64,000 nt of DNA from Diphasiastrum complanatum (GCA_029204225.1 CM055105.1:11500404-11564403), one strand, 5' to 3'. Numbered from the stretch's first letter, positions 1 to 10,129 are shown. The notes: generated by a model from the sequence alone, not told the origin. Numbers and translations are program-made.

Positions 1-516
1 GGTTGGTGGCAAAATGATATGCACAAGAGTATGGAATTGACTATGATGATACCTTTGCACCCGTGGCAAAGATGGTAAGCATTCGGGTCATTATTTCTCT
101 TGCAACACTTTATTGATGGAATCTATGGCAATTGGACATCACTAATGCATTCTTGAATGGAGATCTTGAGGAGGAGGTGTTTATGGAACAACCTGGGGGG
201 TACATTTCACATGGCAAGCCTAATCATTTGTGTTTTCTACAAAAGAGTTTGTAAGGACTTAAGCAAGCACCAAGGAGTTGGTAAACTAAGATTAACACTT
301 TTCTACTTTCTCAAAAATTCATAATGAGTGAGTATGATCATTCACTTCATTTTAGATTTGTTGAAAATAATGTTACTATTCTTCTAATCTATGTGGATGA
401 TATCATTTTGAGCGGATTGCACTCAAATAGGAGTTTGAGGTGCATGATCTTGGTATTTTGCATTATATCTTGGGAATAGAGGTATTTAGAACTTCTCAAT
501 CTACTTTCATTTGTGT
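1..516 (+). pseudogene. Copia reverse transcriptase fragment, degenerate
   Basis: Translation gives the copia RT core: [42 protein letters not shown] and YVDDIIL, in order. Several in-frame stops (after LVAK, SLATLY, QKSL and RSW) and a small deletion after YVDD show that it is dead. It closely resembles the RT of the intact copia polyprotein at 59220-63173 (CopH), so it is an old copy of that family on the opposite strand. The 5' part (gag, protease, integrase) lies outside the window or is lost. The reading stops abruptly at about 516, where the sequence switches to the opposite strand. Confidence 0.93.
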
Positions 517-1036
517 TTTCCATAACTTGTTCTCTCACAAAATGATAAGCCACTTCAATATGCTTGCTCCTTGCATGAAAAAAAAAAAAAAGATTTCTTG
601 CCAAAATTTGGGCTGAAAGGTTATCACAAAAGATGATTGGAAAATTTTGAAAATCAGCAAGTTGAAATCCATTACCATCCTTTTGATCCAAAGCATCTCC
701 TTTGTGCATGAAGTTAGGGCTTTGTACTCGGCCTCACTAGATGATAATGAGATTGTTATTTGTTTCTTCGACATCCATGAGATAGCTCCATCACCTATGA
801 AAATAGCATGGGCACTTATGAATTGCCTATCCATTTGATCTCTAGCAAAATCCAAATCTAAAAATCTATACAAGTTAGGTGATGATCCTCTATAAACAAT
901 GCCAAAATCTCTAGAACCCGAGATGTACCTCAATACTCTCTCGCTTAGCTTCCAATGTGCCACACTAGGATCATGCATAAATTGACTTAGTCTACCAAGT
1001 TCAAGGATCTTTCATTACCTTCTATAGTGAGCTTTA
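517..1036 (-). pseudogene. Inverted RNase H segment of the same copia copy
   Basis: On the minus strand this encodes the copia RNase H region: AHWKLSERVLRYISGSRDFG, ISLSSSEAEYKALTSCTKE, and the segment that normally precedes the HHFVRDQV motif. Both neighbours (RT to the left, polyprotein tail to the right) are on the plus strand. Aligned with the intact CopH protein, the segment covers from about NVKLTTRSNERSF to REQVM and is simply flipped. A run of 13 A and several substitutions break the frame. It has no function on its own. Confidence 0.9.
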
Positions 1037-1093
1037 CATTTCAATATGTCTCTTCAAGGGAGTGTGTGGCTGATATCTTCACCAAAGCATTGG
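1037..1093 (+). pseudogene. Copia polyprotein C-terminal tail fragment
   Basis: FQYVSSRECVADIFTKALE on the plus strand matches the end of copia RNase H (CopH: LQHVSSKECVADIFTKPL). It resumes the original orientation after the inverted block. It ends where the tRNA-like miniature element begins. Confidence 0.85.
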
Positions 1094-1120
1094 AAAGCAT
1101 AACACTCTTGGAACACAAAT

Positions 1121-1191
1121 GGACGGGTAGCTCAGTGGTAGAGCACCCCACCGGAATGGGGGAGGTGCTAGGTTCAATCCCTAGCCCAACC
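1121..1191 (+). other. tRNA-like sequence, copy 1
   Basis: It contains an A-box-like TAGCTCAGTGGTAGAGC and a B-box-like GGTTCAATCCC at normal tRNA spacing. The D stem (GCTC/GAGC) and T stem (CTAGG/CCTAG, 7-nt loop) are intact. The acceptor stem has five of seven pairs, and the anticodon arm is poor with no T before a plausible anticodon. It is a tRNA relic or pol III promoter module rather than a working tRNA gene. Confidence 0.7.
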
Positions 1192-1347
1192 ACACACACC
1201 AAGTGTAAAAAAATTTCACATGGTATCAAAGTCATGGTTGTGGGTGTGGTCTAGGCGGGTGGTAGCTAAAAAGGGCTATACCTTGAGGGGGAGTGTTAGA
1301 AAGTGTCAAGGCTATATCCCTTTGCACAACACTCTAGGAACACAAAT

Positions 1348-1418
1348 GGACAGGTAGCTCAATGGTAGAGCACCCCACCAGAACGGTGGAATTCCTAGGT
1401 TCTATCCCTAGCCCCCCC
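1348..1418 (+). other. tRNA-like sequence, copy 2
   Basis: This is the same 71-bp length and layout as copy 1, with A box TAGCTCAATGGTAGAGC and B box changed to GGTTCTATCCC. A CCACC/GGTGG stem replaces a normal anticodon arm. It lies in the second terminal repeat of the miniature element. Confidence 0.65.
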
Positions 1419-1438
1419 AATGGTTGAAAATTTTTGCT

Positions 1439-3102
1439 ACCAGATAAGTGACAGCATCTGTTCCTAGATTGTGAATTTTACAAACTATTTTAAAATTATT
1501 AATGATTGGATTTAATGATTGCATGATGTTTGAATAGTCAAAAGGATGATTAGATAGTGATTTTGGACCAAAAATTAGGGTTTTTGGACTAGAAATGGGC
1601 TATAAAATCCAGATTTGATTAAAATCAAAAAATTTAGTACCTGAATGTAATGGATTTATAGGAATTGGATCATATTGCACTTATTTCAGGATTTATCCCA
1701 TAAATTTTGGTCAAAATTGGTCATATTTGGTCAAAATACATGGTTTTTTTAATGATTTTTGGACTAATTTTATGGTAAATCTCAAAATTCTTAGCCAAGA
1801 GTTGGTAAGCATGTTTTAAAAGGTGTAATGAATCTGTCCTAGGTCTTTCATGAAGTTTGGTTGGATTGGACACCATTAAGGAGCTTAAAACATCAAAATA
1901 TAGTGTATTTTTGGTGATTTTTGGGTATGAAAACCTATCAAATGGGGGTCTGAACCTATTGGTTCTCATTACAAGCTTAAAGATATGATGGATTTCCTCT
2001 AATTTGAGACATCATGCATCCAATTTGGATAGGTGAGCATTAGACACCATCATGTTGAAGGAGGCCAAAAATGCAATTTTTGCATAATCTGAACTTATGA
2101 TTGTTTGCTGGACTTGTTAGAAGCTTCTATACCTCTCTAATGATCTTAATAGAGTGCTTGTAACCTCTTATTGGATGCTTAATGGGCTGGAGTAGAATTT
2201 TTTATGATACCACATTCCCAAAGTGCGCCCTACTACCTGAATTTTGGCCATTTACTGCTCATACGTGTGAAGCCTAAATGGCAGGGTGATGTGGCAAGTG
2301 CCTTGTCTCCGTCTGTACTATGCTTTACAGCGACCAATTTGGGGTCCTGTAGAGAAAATTATAGTCGTCTGAAGTTTGGCAATTTTTGAACTAAATTTGC
2401 AAAATTTTGGAAATGTTTTGATGCATAGATGCTTGTAACTCAGTGTAGTGCTTGTCTGTTGATGAAAATGTATGGATAGACCTGTATGCATGCTTGGATG
2501 CATGTTGCATGCATAATCAGTAGATTGATCAATAGAATTCTTGCATGAAGCTATTTTTGAAAATTCTAGATCAAAAAGCAAATTTCCTAGTAACTAGGCT
2601 ATTTATGAAAAAAAATTCATTTTTTCGAAAAAGTCAATGCATGTTAAGTTAGATGCATGCAGGATGTTTGAAATGATTTTGATTTTGATAGTGCTTGTGA
2701 ATCTGATAAATCGATCTTCTTAATCGACTTTCACAGTTGGTCCATTTCGAACAAATTTTGGACATCCCAGTTTTTCGTAAATATTTTTAGTTTTGGTCCT
2801 AAAAGTTGTTGTTGTTTAAATCAGTTTGATATTGATTTGGTAAAACTTTCTCAATTAACTGAAAGACCTTGTTGAGTAATATCGGCCAGTCATGAATGTT
2901 CTGAACTTTTCACTTATTAGTTGATAATTGAATCTTGACTAATTAAGCTAATTTTGCATGTCAGAAAATCAATTTGACATATTATAATGCAAATGCAGCT
3001 CTCGATGGTCAAGTGCCAATGCCTATCTCTTTGCAAATTTGCTAGTCGTTAAGCAAAGCGCTTAATGAAATAAACAACAGGAACACTTTAAGGGATCAAC
3101 AA
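1439..3102. other. AT-rich non-coding stretch
   Basis: No open frame of recognisable function was found on either strand. A TATA-like GGCTATAAAATCC lies near 1600. As the upstream neighbour of a gypsy gag start at 3103, part of it may be the LTR and leader of that element, but I found no matching second LTR or primer site. Confidence 0.5.
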
Positions 3103-3313
3103 ATGGAAGTACTGTTGAATCGAGTGAAAACTTTATCTGCACCGAATTTGGGCTTTCAACTTGAATCTTTTTCAGGGGAGAAGAAAGAGAAAAAATCCGA
3201 AGTTGTAGATGACTGGTTAACCAAGTGGACCAGTTATTTTAATCTACACAAAATTCCTGAAGAAAAAAAGACTGAGAGTGTTATTCTATTCTTCCATGGG
3301 AAAGCTTCGTTGG
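3103..3313 (+). pseudogene. Ty3/gypsy gag, N-terminal part (left half)
   Basis: The reading frame from ATG 3103 has the shape of a plant gypsy gag N-terminus: VDDWLTKWTSYFNLHKIPEE followed by the capsid motif FHGKASLE. The frame leaves gag after GGAA near 3312 and enters unrelated minus-strand leader sequence. The missing continuation (WCRDLQPKPTTWDEF) is found at 38639, in frame. The two pieces appear to be one gene split by a 35-kb insertion. The family looks like a chromovirus-type gypsy from the protease found in the right half. Confidence 0.8.
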
Positions 3314-3921
3314 AACTAAAAATTTTGCTGTCTGTGAGGGTTCACTGGTACTTTCTCATCTTTTTTTCACTGTAAACTCTCGCACAGGCACTTAGACATC
3401 AAAATAACTCTCACAAGCTTCTCTGTGTCCTGGTCTCACTAAGATGGAACTTCAGATGGCTTTGCGAGAGTTCTTATGAAGATTTGAATTTTTTTGGATT
3501 TTTTCAAGGGTTTTTTGAATTTTTTTATGATTTTTCTCTGATTCTTACAATTCGCTTGAAAGTAACTCTCGCAGGCTTCTATGCAGGTCAGGGACAGTAC
3601 CCTGGAGCTGCTGCTAGTCATGCAAGGGTTATTTTCACTGATTCTGGAGATATAAAAATCTGATGAGATTTTAGGCTCTTTTTTCCTCCAAAATACAGCT
3701 TGGTGTGTTTTTTGGGTTTTTTGGCCAGTTGGTTTGGGTTTCAAGCCCTTAGAAGCTGTTCAGGGCCTCCTCTACCCTCTCACACCTCCTCCACTAGCTG
3801 TGAACAGTCCAAATACAAAAAAATACAGAAAACTAATTCTAAACACCCAAAAATCTTCCTAAAACTACTCTAAAAAGCAAGAAAATAACTAAAATGCAGC
3901 TAAATTAGTTAGTGGAAACCT
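3314..3921 (-). mobile_element. GypA 5' leader (untranslated), distal piece
   Basis: This is minus-strand sequence directly downstream of the primer site at 3922-3940. There is no convincing gene. It carries copies of TGCGAGAGTT / AACTCTCGCA and near variants in both orientations (near 3332, 3375, 3409, 3462, 3564 and 3628). The part at 3314-3520 is a diverged relative of 38430-38635. It is bounded on the left by the split gypsy gag. Confidence 0.7.
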
Positions 3922-3940
3922 ATCCCCAGCAACGGCGCCA
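3922..3940 (-). promoter_or_regulatory. GypA primer binding site (tRNA-Asp type)
   Basis: On the minus strand it reads TGGCGCCGTTGCTGGGGAT, one base after the LTR end. It matches the TGGCGCCGTTGCCGGGGA primer site used by plant Tat/Athila-type gypsy elements except for one base. It fixes the element orientation as minus. Confidence 0.9.
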
Positions 3941-3941
3941 C

Positions 3942-4758
3942 TGTAGGGTCGAAGATCTTGCGTAGTATAGCCCTCCCGCCTATCAACAAGGGTTAGATCA
4001 CTGGATAGGTACCTAACTATGCATAGATGTTATTTTTAGTTAGTTTCCTACTTTCTCCCTTAATTCTACTCACCACTAATACTACTCTTCCTTAACTCTA
4101 CTCCTCTACACTAACATTCATCATGATTGTAGGTGAAAGGAAAGGAATGATTAGAAAAGATGGAGGGAGAAGATGATAGAAGAGAGAGATAGAGGGAGGG
4201 TGGAGGTTAGCTCAAATGTACATTATACTTGCTAAAGGAGAAACATAAACTATTGAAACCAAAAAACATGAACTTGAAAGCAATTGAAAACAACAAGAGC
4301 AATAGCAAGCATTGAATTGCAAATGAGGATGCTTCTCTTCCAAAATTGGTAGAGTTCCTCCTTCTCATTAAGCATGAAAATAGTGTACAAATGGTGCCTT
4401 TTTATAAAATGGGGAAGGCCCTTGCCCCTCAATCCTATTGGCTAATATTCACAATGATCCTATCCATTCATCTTGGACCCATCTTGATCCAAGGGTCCAC
4501 AAAAAGTACATTGGTAATCACAAAATTCATGTGAGTCCCAATTTGGACTTAACTCTAAAAAGTAGTCTCTAAGTTTAAAAATGACTTTGGGCCTCTAGTT
4601 TTATTTTAATTCCAAGGCCCACGTCAAGTTTATTTTATTTACAGCTTTACTTGCGTGCTCATTGGGCCATGGGCTTACACACGCAGGATGTCATGCCCTC
4701 ACAACACATTTAATTGAACGATTTTATTTAATTACACTTGTTGGGAATACCCCCAACA
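3942..4758 (-). mobile_element. GypA 5' LTR (817 bp)
   Basis: On the minus strand it starts TGTTGGGGGTATTCCC and ends CGACCCTACA. It is nearly identical to 26740-27550 apart from scattered substitutions and short indels. A TATAAAAAGG core promoter lies on the minus strand near 4398-4408. The 5 bp beyond its outer end (4759-4763) are ACGCC, the same 5 bp found beyond the outer end of the other LTR (26735-26739). The internal side faces left (primer site at 3922). Confidence 0.93.
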
Positions 4759-4853
4759 ACGCCGCAGGGAGGGAATATGTGGTGACATTCTGAACTATAA
4801 AAGTATATAAAAAAAGTATTGCGACAAATACAAAAAAATAGAATGATAGATAA

Positions 4854-5249
4854 TCATAGATCATTCTCATCATTTACATCATTTTCGTCATCACACAAGT
4901 CTTGCCACTCATATGAATCTAGGTCTAGGTATAATTGTAAATTTTCGATCGTGTCTCTTTGATGATGTGAGCTACCCTCATACTCAATCTCCTCTTCTTC
5001 TAATTCTATCTCATCCAAACGTGGGCGCCTCAAATTACCTCCAATTTGGCCTTGTACGATCGTAGGAATCTCATCATTTTTATTTGTACCTTCTGCTCCC
5101 ATCATTTCGACATCATTTGGAACTTGGATGAGTGGTTTAGGTTCTTCCAAAATGTCGTCAAAATTGGGTGGTGGTTCGTCGTGTGTATCCAATTCAACAA
5201 TATATTTTCCTTCAAACACGCATTGTTTTCTTGCATTAAGTTGGATCAC
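4854..5249 (-). pseudogene. CACTA transposase C-terminal acidic tail
   Basis: The minus-strand frame carries RRPRLDEIELEEEEIEYEG and ends in DLDSYEWQDLCDDENDVND, matching the last exon of the plus-strand copy at 13082-13324. In plant CACTA transposases the extreme C-terminus is commonly acidic. It follows the DUF4216-like part at 5402-5740 across a short AT-rich gap that is probably an intron, since the same gap is present in the right arm (12811-12895). Confidence 0.75.
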
Positions 5250-5401
5250 ATACCACCATCTTGGGTCTATTCGAACTAGATGGAATATAATCTACCAAAG
5301 AATTAAAAACAATTAAGTTACTCTTACAAGATTGATACATAAATAATTGGATTGCGAATATTAATGACATTGAAATTTTAGAGTCTCACTTGTTCTCAAT
5401 G

Positions 5402-5740
5402 TCATGGCAATACTAAATTGTCATGAGAATTCATCAATATACATTTTGTTGAGCCGATTTGAAAAAACTTCGAGTTATCATTTCTAATCGTGGCGTTGCT
5501 TCCACGATAGATGACCTTAAACCATTTTACGTCAAAAATAAAGTATTTGTCGTTAGTCTCGTAATCGACTTCATAAATATGTTGCAATATGCCGACATAG
5601 TCTAGGTCGTCCGAAATGACATTAGGGTCCCTCGCACTAGAACGACTCTCTTGTTTAAAGTTGGCCATTATACCACAATCATATGTACGTCTCTTGTTGT
5701 CAACTCTGTCAACACGATAATGGTGTCCATATGCCCACAT
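5402..5740 (-). pseudogene. CACTA transposase DUF4216-like domain
   Basis: The frame MWAYGHHYRVDRVDNKRRTY...YVGILQHIYEVDYETNDKYFIFDVKWFKVIYRG has the Y-G-x-L/I-x-x-I-x-E-V/L-D-Y pattern and the following F-x-V-K-W of the DUF4216 domain found at the C-terminus of CACTA tnp2 transposases. It matches 12448-12810 on the plus strand closely. It is interrupted upstream by a poly(A) tract at an intron-like boundary (5745-5790). It is part of a dead gene on the minus strand. Confidence 0.85.
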
Positions 5741-6667
5741 GACAGTGTGTGATATATACTAAAACACAAAAAAAAAAAAAAACAAATGTGTGTAATTAGA
5801 AATACTGTTCATATATTGAGTAGTACAAAAACAAAACTTCACAAAAACAATATTATACTAACCTTTCATCCACATCCGTGAACAAATTCTCATTCTAATT
5901 CGGTCACTTCTTCTCCATTTTCGGATGCTTTTAGTATCGTATCAAAAACCCATTCACGAGAGCATTTTGAAGGTAAAGGCTCCAAAGGTTCGTCGTTCTC
6001 CTTCTTCTTCGATTGATATTTCTTCTTCGTTTCAATGTTAAGTTTCTTTCCTTTTTGGCTTCTTCATACCTTGAAATCCACTTTTCCATTTATATAATAT
6101 GAATGTGTCATGAGAGTCCATCGATATACATTTTGTTGAGCCGATTTGAAAAAACTTTTAGTTATCATTTCTAATCGTGGCGTTGCTTCCATGATAGATG
6201 GTGTTGAAAGTTGGCCATTATACCACAATCATAAGTACGTCGCTTGTTGTCAACTCTGTCAACACGATAATGGTGTCCATATGCCCACATGGCAGTGTGT
6301 GATATATACTAAAACACAAAAAAAAAAAAACAAATGTGTGTAATTAGAAATACTATTCATATATTGAGTAGTACAAAAACAAAACTTCACAAAAACAATA
6401 TTATACTAACCTTCCATCCACATCCGTGAACAAATTCTCATTCTAATTCGGTCACTTCTTCTCCATTTTTGGATGCTTTTAGTATCGTATCAAAAACCCA
6501 TTCACGAGAGCATTTTGAAGGTAAAGGCTCCAAAGGTTCGTCGTTCTCCAACGCCCTCCTTCTTCTTCGATTGATATTTCTTCTTCGTTTCAATGTTAAG
6601 TTTCTTTCCTTTTTGGCTTCTTCATACCTTGAAATCCACTTTTCCATTTGTCCACAATTATATAATA
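5415..6667 (-). repeat. Tandem direct duplication inside the CACTA arm
   Basis: Two adjacent copies, about 5415-6107 and 6104-6667, share the same blocks: the TACATTTTGTTGAGCCGATT segment (5448 and 6131), the GATAATGGTGTCCATATGCC segment (5717 and 6268), and the following AT-rich and coding stretches. The second copy lacks about 130 bp present near 5515-5645. The junction at about 6104 reads TGTCATGAGA, and TGTCA occurs at both parental break positions (near 5419 and 6674). This suggests a microhomology-mediated duplication. The right arm lacks it. Confidence 0.85.
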
Positions 6668-6824
6668 TGAATGTGTCAATTTTCTCTTTTAATTGAGGTG
6701 AAAGTTTTTTTTGCACACCATTTCCTTGTGATACTTCACCCTTAACACGTTCATCTTCTTCTTTACACCACATTTTTCTACTTGCAGGATGCAATTGTGA
6801 GATTATTTCGGTGATATAAAACAA
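6438..6824 (-). pseudogene. CACTA transposase DUF4218-side segment
   Basis: The minus-strand frame includes KLSPQLKEKIDTFILYNCGQ, like the 'AHTYVLFN' block that closes the DUF4218 region of tnp2 transposases. A basic stretch follows (RRRNINRRRRRALENDEP). A second, shorter copy of the 3' half lies at 5890-6090 because of the tandem duplication. The same exon is at 12000-12330 on the plus strand. Confidence 0.75.
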
Positions 6825-6830
6825 AGATTC

Positions 6831-7795
6831 CTATACAAGCCAACTTTCTGCAATGCTACCTTCTGGCCTTGCCTTTTGTCTCACAAAGCCCTTCAAAACT
6901 TTCATAAAGCGCTCAAGGTAGAACATCTCTTCGACCAAATGCACTAGAAGATGAACTTGTATATCCAAAAAGAAAGTTGGAAAATCTCTTTCCAACAAAC
7001 ATACCATTTCGATCATTTGGATTTTCATGGAATCCAATTCACTATTTTTTATTTCTTTTGAGGAAATCCACCTGCAAGATTGATAGTACATTAGGTTGTT
7101 TAACACATAAAAATATTGAAATAACACATATTTATACAAGTGCTTAAAAAAATATACAAACCTAATCATCGATGACAAATTGTAAAGCGTATTTCGTACG
7201 TCATCGTTGAAAAGACCTTGAATAGAAAGTGGAAGTATGAATTGCAACATCTTATGCCAATCATGTGATTTCAATCCACTTAATTTACCATCTTGGGTAA
7301 ATGACTTGCATAAAGAATGCGCATAGCTTGTTGGAGTTCTCATTTGTTTTATGACATGTTTAACATATGAGAGTTGCTCTTTTGTAAGAATCCATGGCAC
7401 GCTAGATAGAATCTCATCTCCACTTTCGGTGTATTGAATCCAATAGGGTCTTTTCACATCAGCCGCTTGTAGATCTTTACGAACTGCGAAGTTGTCTTTT
7501 ATGCCAATGATGTGGTTCCATAAGGATTCACCGACGTTTTTGAATATGTGCATAGGATCCAATAGATGGTTTATCAATAAATTTCTCCAATAGGGTAATT
7601 TATGAAAAATAGACAACCGTTTCATACCATCAATGGATTTATTCCATGAAGAATTAATGTCGTGATGTTTAAGCCATTCACCATGCCATTCCACTACTCC
7701 CATGCGTGGGGGTGGTGGTGTAGTTAGAGGATTATCTGCTCGCCCTCCAAAAAATTGCCTATTCAACCTTCAAAAAGGATGATCAGGCGGCAAGT
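6831..7795 (-). pseudogene. CACTA (En/Spm) tnp2-type transposase core, left copy
   Basis: The minus-strand frame of about 311 codons begins FFGGRADNPL..PPP..MGVVEWHGEW, and continues with LPYWRNLLINHLLDPMHIFK, the SLWNHIIGIK block, and the GLKSHDWHKMLQFILPLSI motif typical of the Transposase_21/tnp2 family. It then runs into a DUF4218-like FPTFFLDIQVHLLVHLVEE. The DPMHIFKN segment carries part of the catalytic region of the family. An in-frame read-through near 7080-7160 looks like an unspliced intron. The N-terminal third is missing because the arm ends at 8066. It is a dead relative of the right copy. Confidence 0.88.
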
Positions 7796-8066
7796 ATTTG
7801 CGATGATTTTCGTACACCACTTTTTTTAACATATTTGTGCTATGTCGACCCTCCAAAAGTGGTCCACAAATATAACATGCGTTGTAACCCGATGTGGTTA
7901 AACCTGCTTACTTCATAAACCAAATTAAACATAAGCTTAGTTAAATATACTCAAACATTAAACCCTAAAATGGATTGGATTCATTATATAGATACCTGAA
8001 CATTCATTTAAATCGGGGTAGTCATGCATCGTCCACATTAGAATTCCATGAACAACAAAGTTCCGT

Positions 8067-8365
8067 TGTTGTAAAGGTGACACGCAATGTGACGTCCAAA
8101 GACGTCACAAAAAAAGTGACGTGGACGTCGCATTGCGATGTCCCGAAACCCTGTCGGATTCCGACGTCTGTAAATACAGAATGATAATAAAATTTCTTCG
8201 GCGGATGTCCGACGTCCATCCGACGTATACTTGGACGTCGGATTCCGACGTCTTGGATAGTTGTCAGAATCCGACGTTTGTTAACAGAATGATAAAAAAA
8301 AAGGTCTGACGTGTGTCCGACGTCTATCTGACACGTTTGGACATCGGATTCCGACGTCCCAAATT
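8067..8365. repeat. Dense ACGTC-motif cluster with palindromes
   Basis: About 15 copies of GACGTC, TGACGTCA-like or CCGACGT occur in 300 bp in both orientations, with three longer units containing GGATTCCGACGTC (near 8156, 8244 and 8348). One unit, GACGTCGGATTCCGACGTC, is an almost perfect palindrome. Such short inverted and direct motifs are typical of CACTA subterminal regions, where the element's own DNA-binding protein attaches. GACGTC is also a C-box core for plant bZIP factors. It sits at the breakpoint of the left CACTA arm. No CACTA terminal repeat was seen beside it. Confidence 0.75.
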
Positions 8366-9218
8366 AGGTAAAGAAAATAAAAAATGCATAAAAAACAGCG
8401 CGCGCATTTTTATCGGGATGTTCTTGGAGTTGAATTCTTGGAGAAGCGATATTTGTGAATTATTTTTAGAACAATATTTTTGACTTGCATCCAACATTTG
8501 GATCAAACAACAAACTAAGCATGAGGTATTTTTCATTTTATATTTTATTGCATTACTTCATGTCCATTATGAATGACAATACTTTATTGCATTGCCTTGT
8601 GCACATCATAAATTTCATTTAGATATTGATTGTTGGCACATGGTTTTAATTTCTTAGTTGGTTATTACGTCAATCCACATCTCTAAATTTGACATTGCAA
8701 TTTTTGAAAAAAGAACATTGCACATATAAAAGCAATGGCAATATAGCACAATCATTTGCAATAATAATATTTTCATAATATTAATCAATGTATTACAAAA
8801 TTGGTGCTTTAATTTCGCACGAGTCTTTCTAGATCTAACATCAACTAAAATTTATAAACCTAATCTACCTGTCGTCGTCGTGACGTCTAGTCTGCATGAA
8901 CACAAGCAAACAAACTACAATAATATTTAATGCTTGATCGTGTTAAATTAAATAAAATTGACGTCAGAATACAAACCACATTAGTATGAATACAAAAACT
9001 ACTACTTACATTTGGAGGATGACCCTCGCTCTTTAGTTTGTCGACTAATGCGTTGTACGATTCCCTGTAGCATATTCGTATTTTTCCTTAGTTGGCAGAC
9101 ATCCATAGTCCGCCAACATCCATGCATTCAATTTAAGTTGAAATTAATTTAGGGCTACGTTGAAGCAGCTAGTCATAATGCATATTAAACAATAAAAGCA
9201 TATGAAATCAAAAATAAA
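8366..9218. other. AT-rich non-coding spacer
   Basis: No open frame with recognisable features and no repeat structure beyond AT-rich runs. It forms part of the spacer between the two CACTA arms. Confidence 0.5.
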
Positions 9219-9827
9219 CTATAAGAGTAGTGTAAGTTCACTTACCATGCTTGTTTGCAATCTCGCCTTTCCGCTCGAGCCCGACCTAGAATTGCCTATC
9301 CCATGCATCCTAGCAGCTGCAACATCTTTCTGAATCTTGTATTTATCTGGTGTTCGTTCATCCGCTTTCACACGGTTCCAATCATTTCTTGAACACCAGG
9401 AGGGCTTGGATTTCCCGTCCCTATAAGCTCGTCGTGCCATATCACGACGATGCCTAATCCATAAGCTCATATGCTTATGAATTTCCTTCTCCTCGAATTT
9501 CTCTTCTTGTTGGAATTCGTCATGAAGGGTACCAATAACCTGTCATTTATCGGCGGTAGGTTGTTCGTACCATTTACTAAATAATCCGTCGTCAAAATGG
9601 CGTTGGCATAAAGAATAGAGTCGGTCCAAAACCACCCTCCCTTTTCTATTGGCAATTGTATTGCCTTGAGGATCCACATCACAATAAGGATTTGTGGATG
9701 ACTCTTCGGTGGGGGCTGCTTGTGAAGGACCACTCTCATCTCGGCTAAGCATACTTTGCAGTTGTGTTTTCTGCTCAAGAGTTAATGATTCATATAAATT
9801 TTTTACAGTCTCCCAAGCTTTCAGCAT
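9219..9827 (-). pseudogene. Possible CACTA accessory (TnpA-like) ORF, broken
   Basis: Read leftward from ATG 9827, the protein starts MLKAWETVKNLYESLTLEQ, continues through KGRVVLDRLYSLCQRHFDDG, meets a stop at about 9540, and continues in another frame as MSLWIRHRRDMARRAYRDGK and RTPDKYKIQKDVAAARMHG. It is rich in charged and aromatic residues, with no signal peptide or membrane segment. I do not recognise the family. Its position, divergent from the CACTA transposase and next to the motif cluster, suggests the second (DNA-binding) gene of a CACTA element. That is inference from context only. A shifted frame and an internal stop make it a pseudogene. Confidence 0.4.
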
Positions 9828-10129
9828 TGCCTGACCCCGACATGATTACTACATTCATAAACATACAATACATTACAATAAACCCTAATATATTGAAATG
9901 AAGTAGAAAAGAAAATCGATTACAGAACTTTAATGCATATTGGAGTGGGACTTTCATACTTGTGTTAACAAAAGAAGAGAAATATGCATGTAGAGCTCGA
10001 ACTTGCACGAAGATGCAAAAGAATCATATAAGTGACAATCTATAAGAATAGTATTATCTAAAAATTAAAACATCAGAATCATAATAATTTTATGTTATTT
10101 GTGTTTTGTACTTGTGCATATATGCAGTT

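Larger units (their letters stand above)
1088..1438 (+). mobile_element. TRIM-like miniature LTR element with tRNA-like terminal repeats
   Basis: Two direct repeats (about 1088-1220 and 1294-1438) flank an internal stretch of about 73 bp. Directly after the first repeat is a primer-site-like TGGTATCAAAG (1221-1231; copia consensus TGGTATCAGAGC). Directly before the second is a purine tract, TTGAGGGGGAG (1283-1293), followed by TGTTAG. This is the layout of a terminal-repeat retrotransposon in miniature. The first repeat lacks about 25 bp present in the second. No protein is encoded. Each repeat contains a 71-bp tRNA-like sequence, which is unusual for LTRs. Alternatives are two tandem tRNA-derived SINEs or a rearranged LTR remnant of the adjacent copia copy. 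Confidence 0.55.
4759..8066 (-). repeat. Left arm of inverted CACTA duplication
   Basis: This is the reverse complement of 11339-13471, from the terminal GCCGCAGGGAGGGAATATGTGG at 4761 to the GTCATGCATCGTCCACATTAGAATTCC region around 8020-8060. It is longer than the right arm because it kept internal transposase sequence and gained a tandem duplication (5415-6667). The two arms face each other across a 3.3-kb spacer. Confidence 0.85.

Noticed and set aside
1121-1191. Functional tRNA gene
   Set aside because: The acceptor stem has mismatches, the anticodon arm does not form properly and there is a paired copy in a repeat; better explained as a tRNA-derived module.
6146-6343. Small plus-strand gene in the left CACTA arm
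   Set aside because: The frame spans the junction of a tandem duplication and is antisense to transposase sequence.
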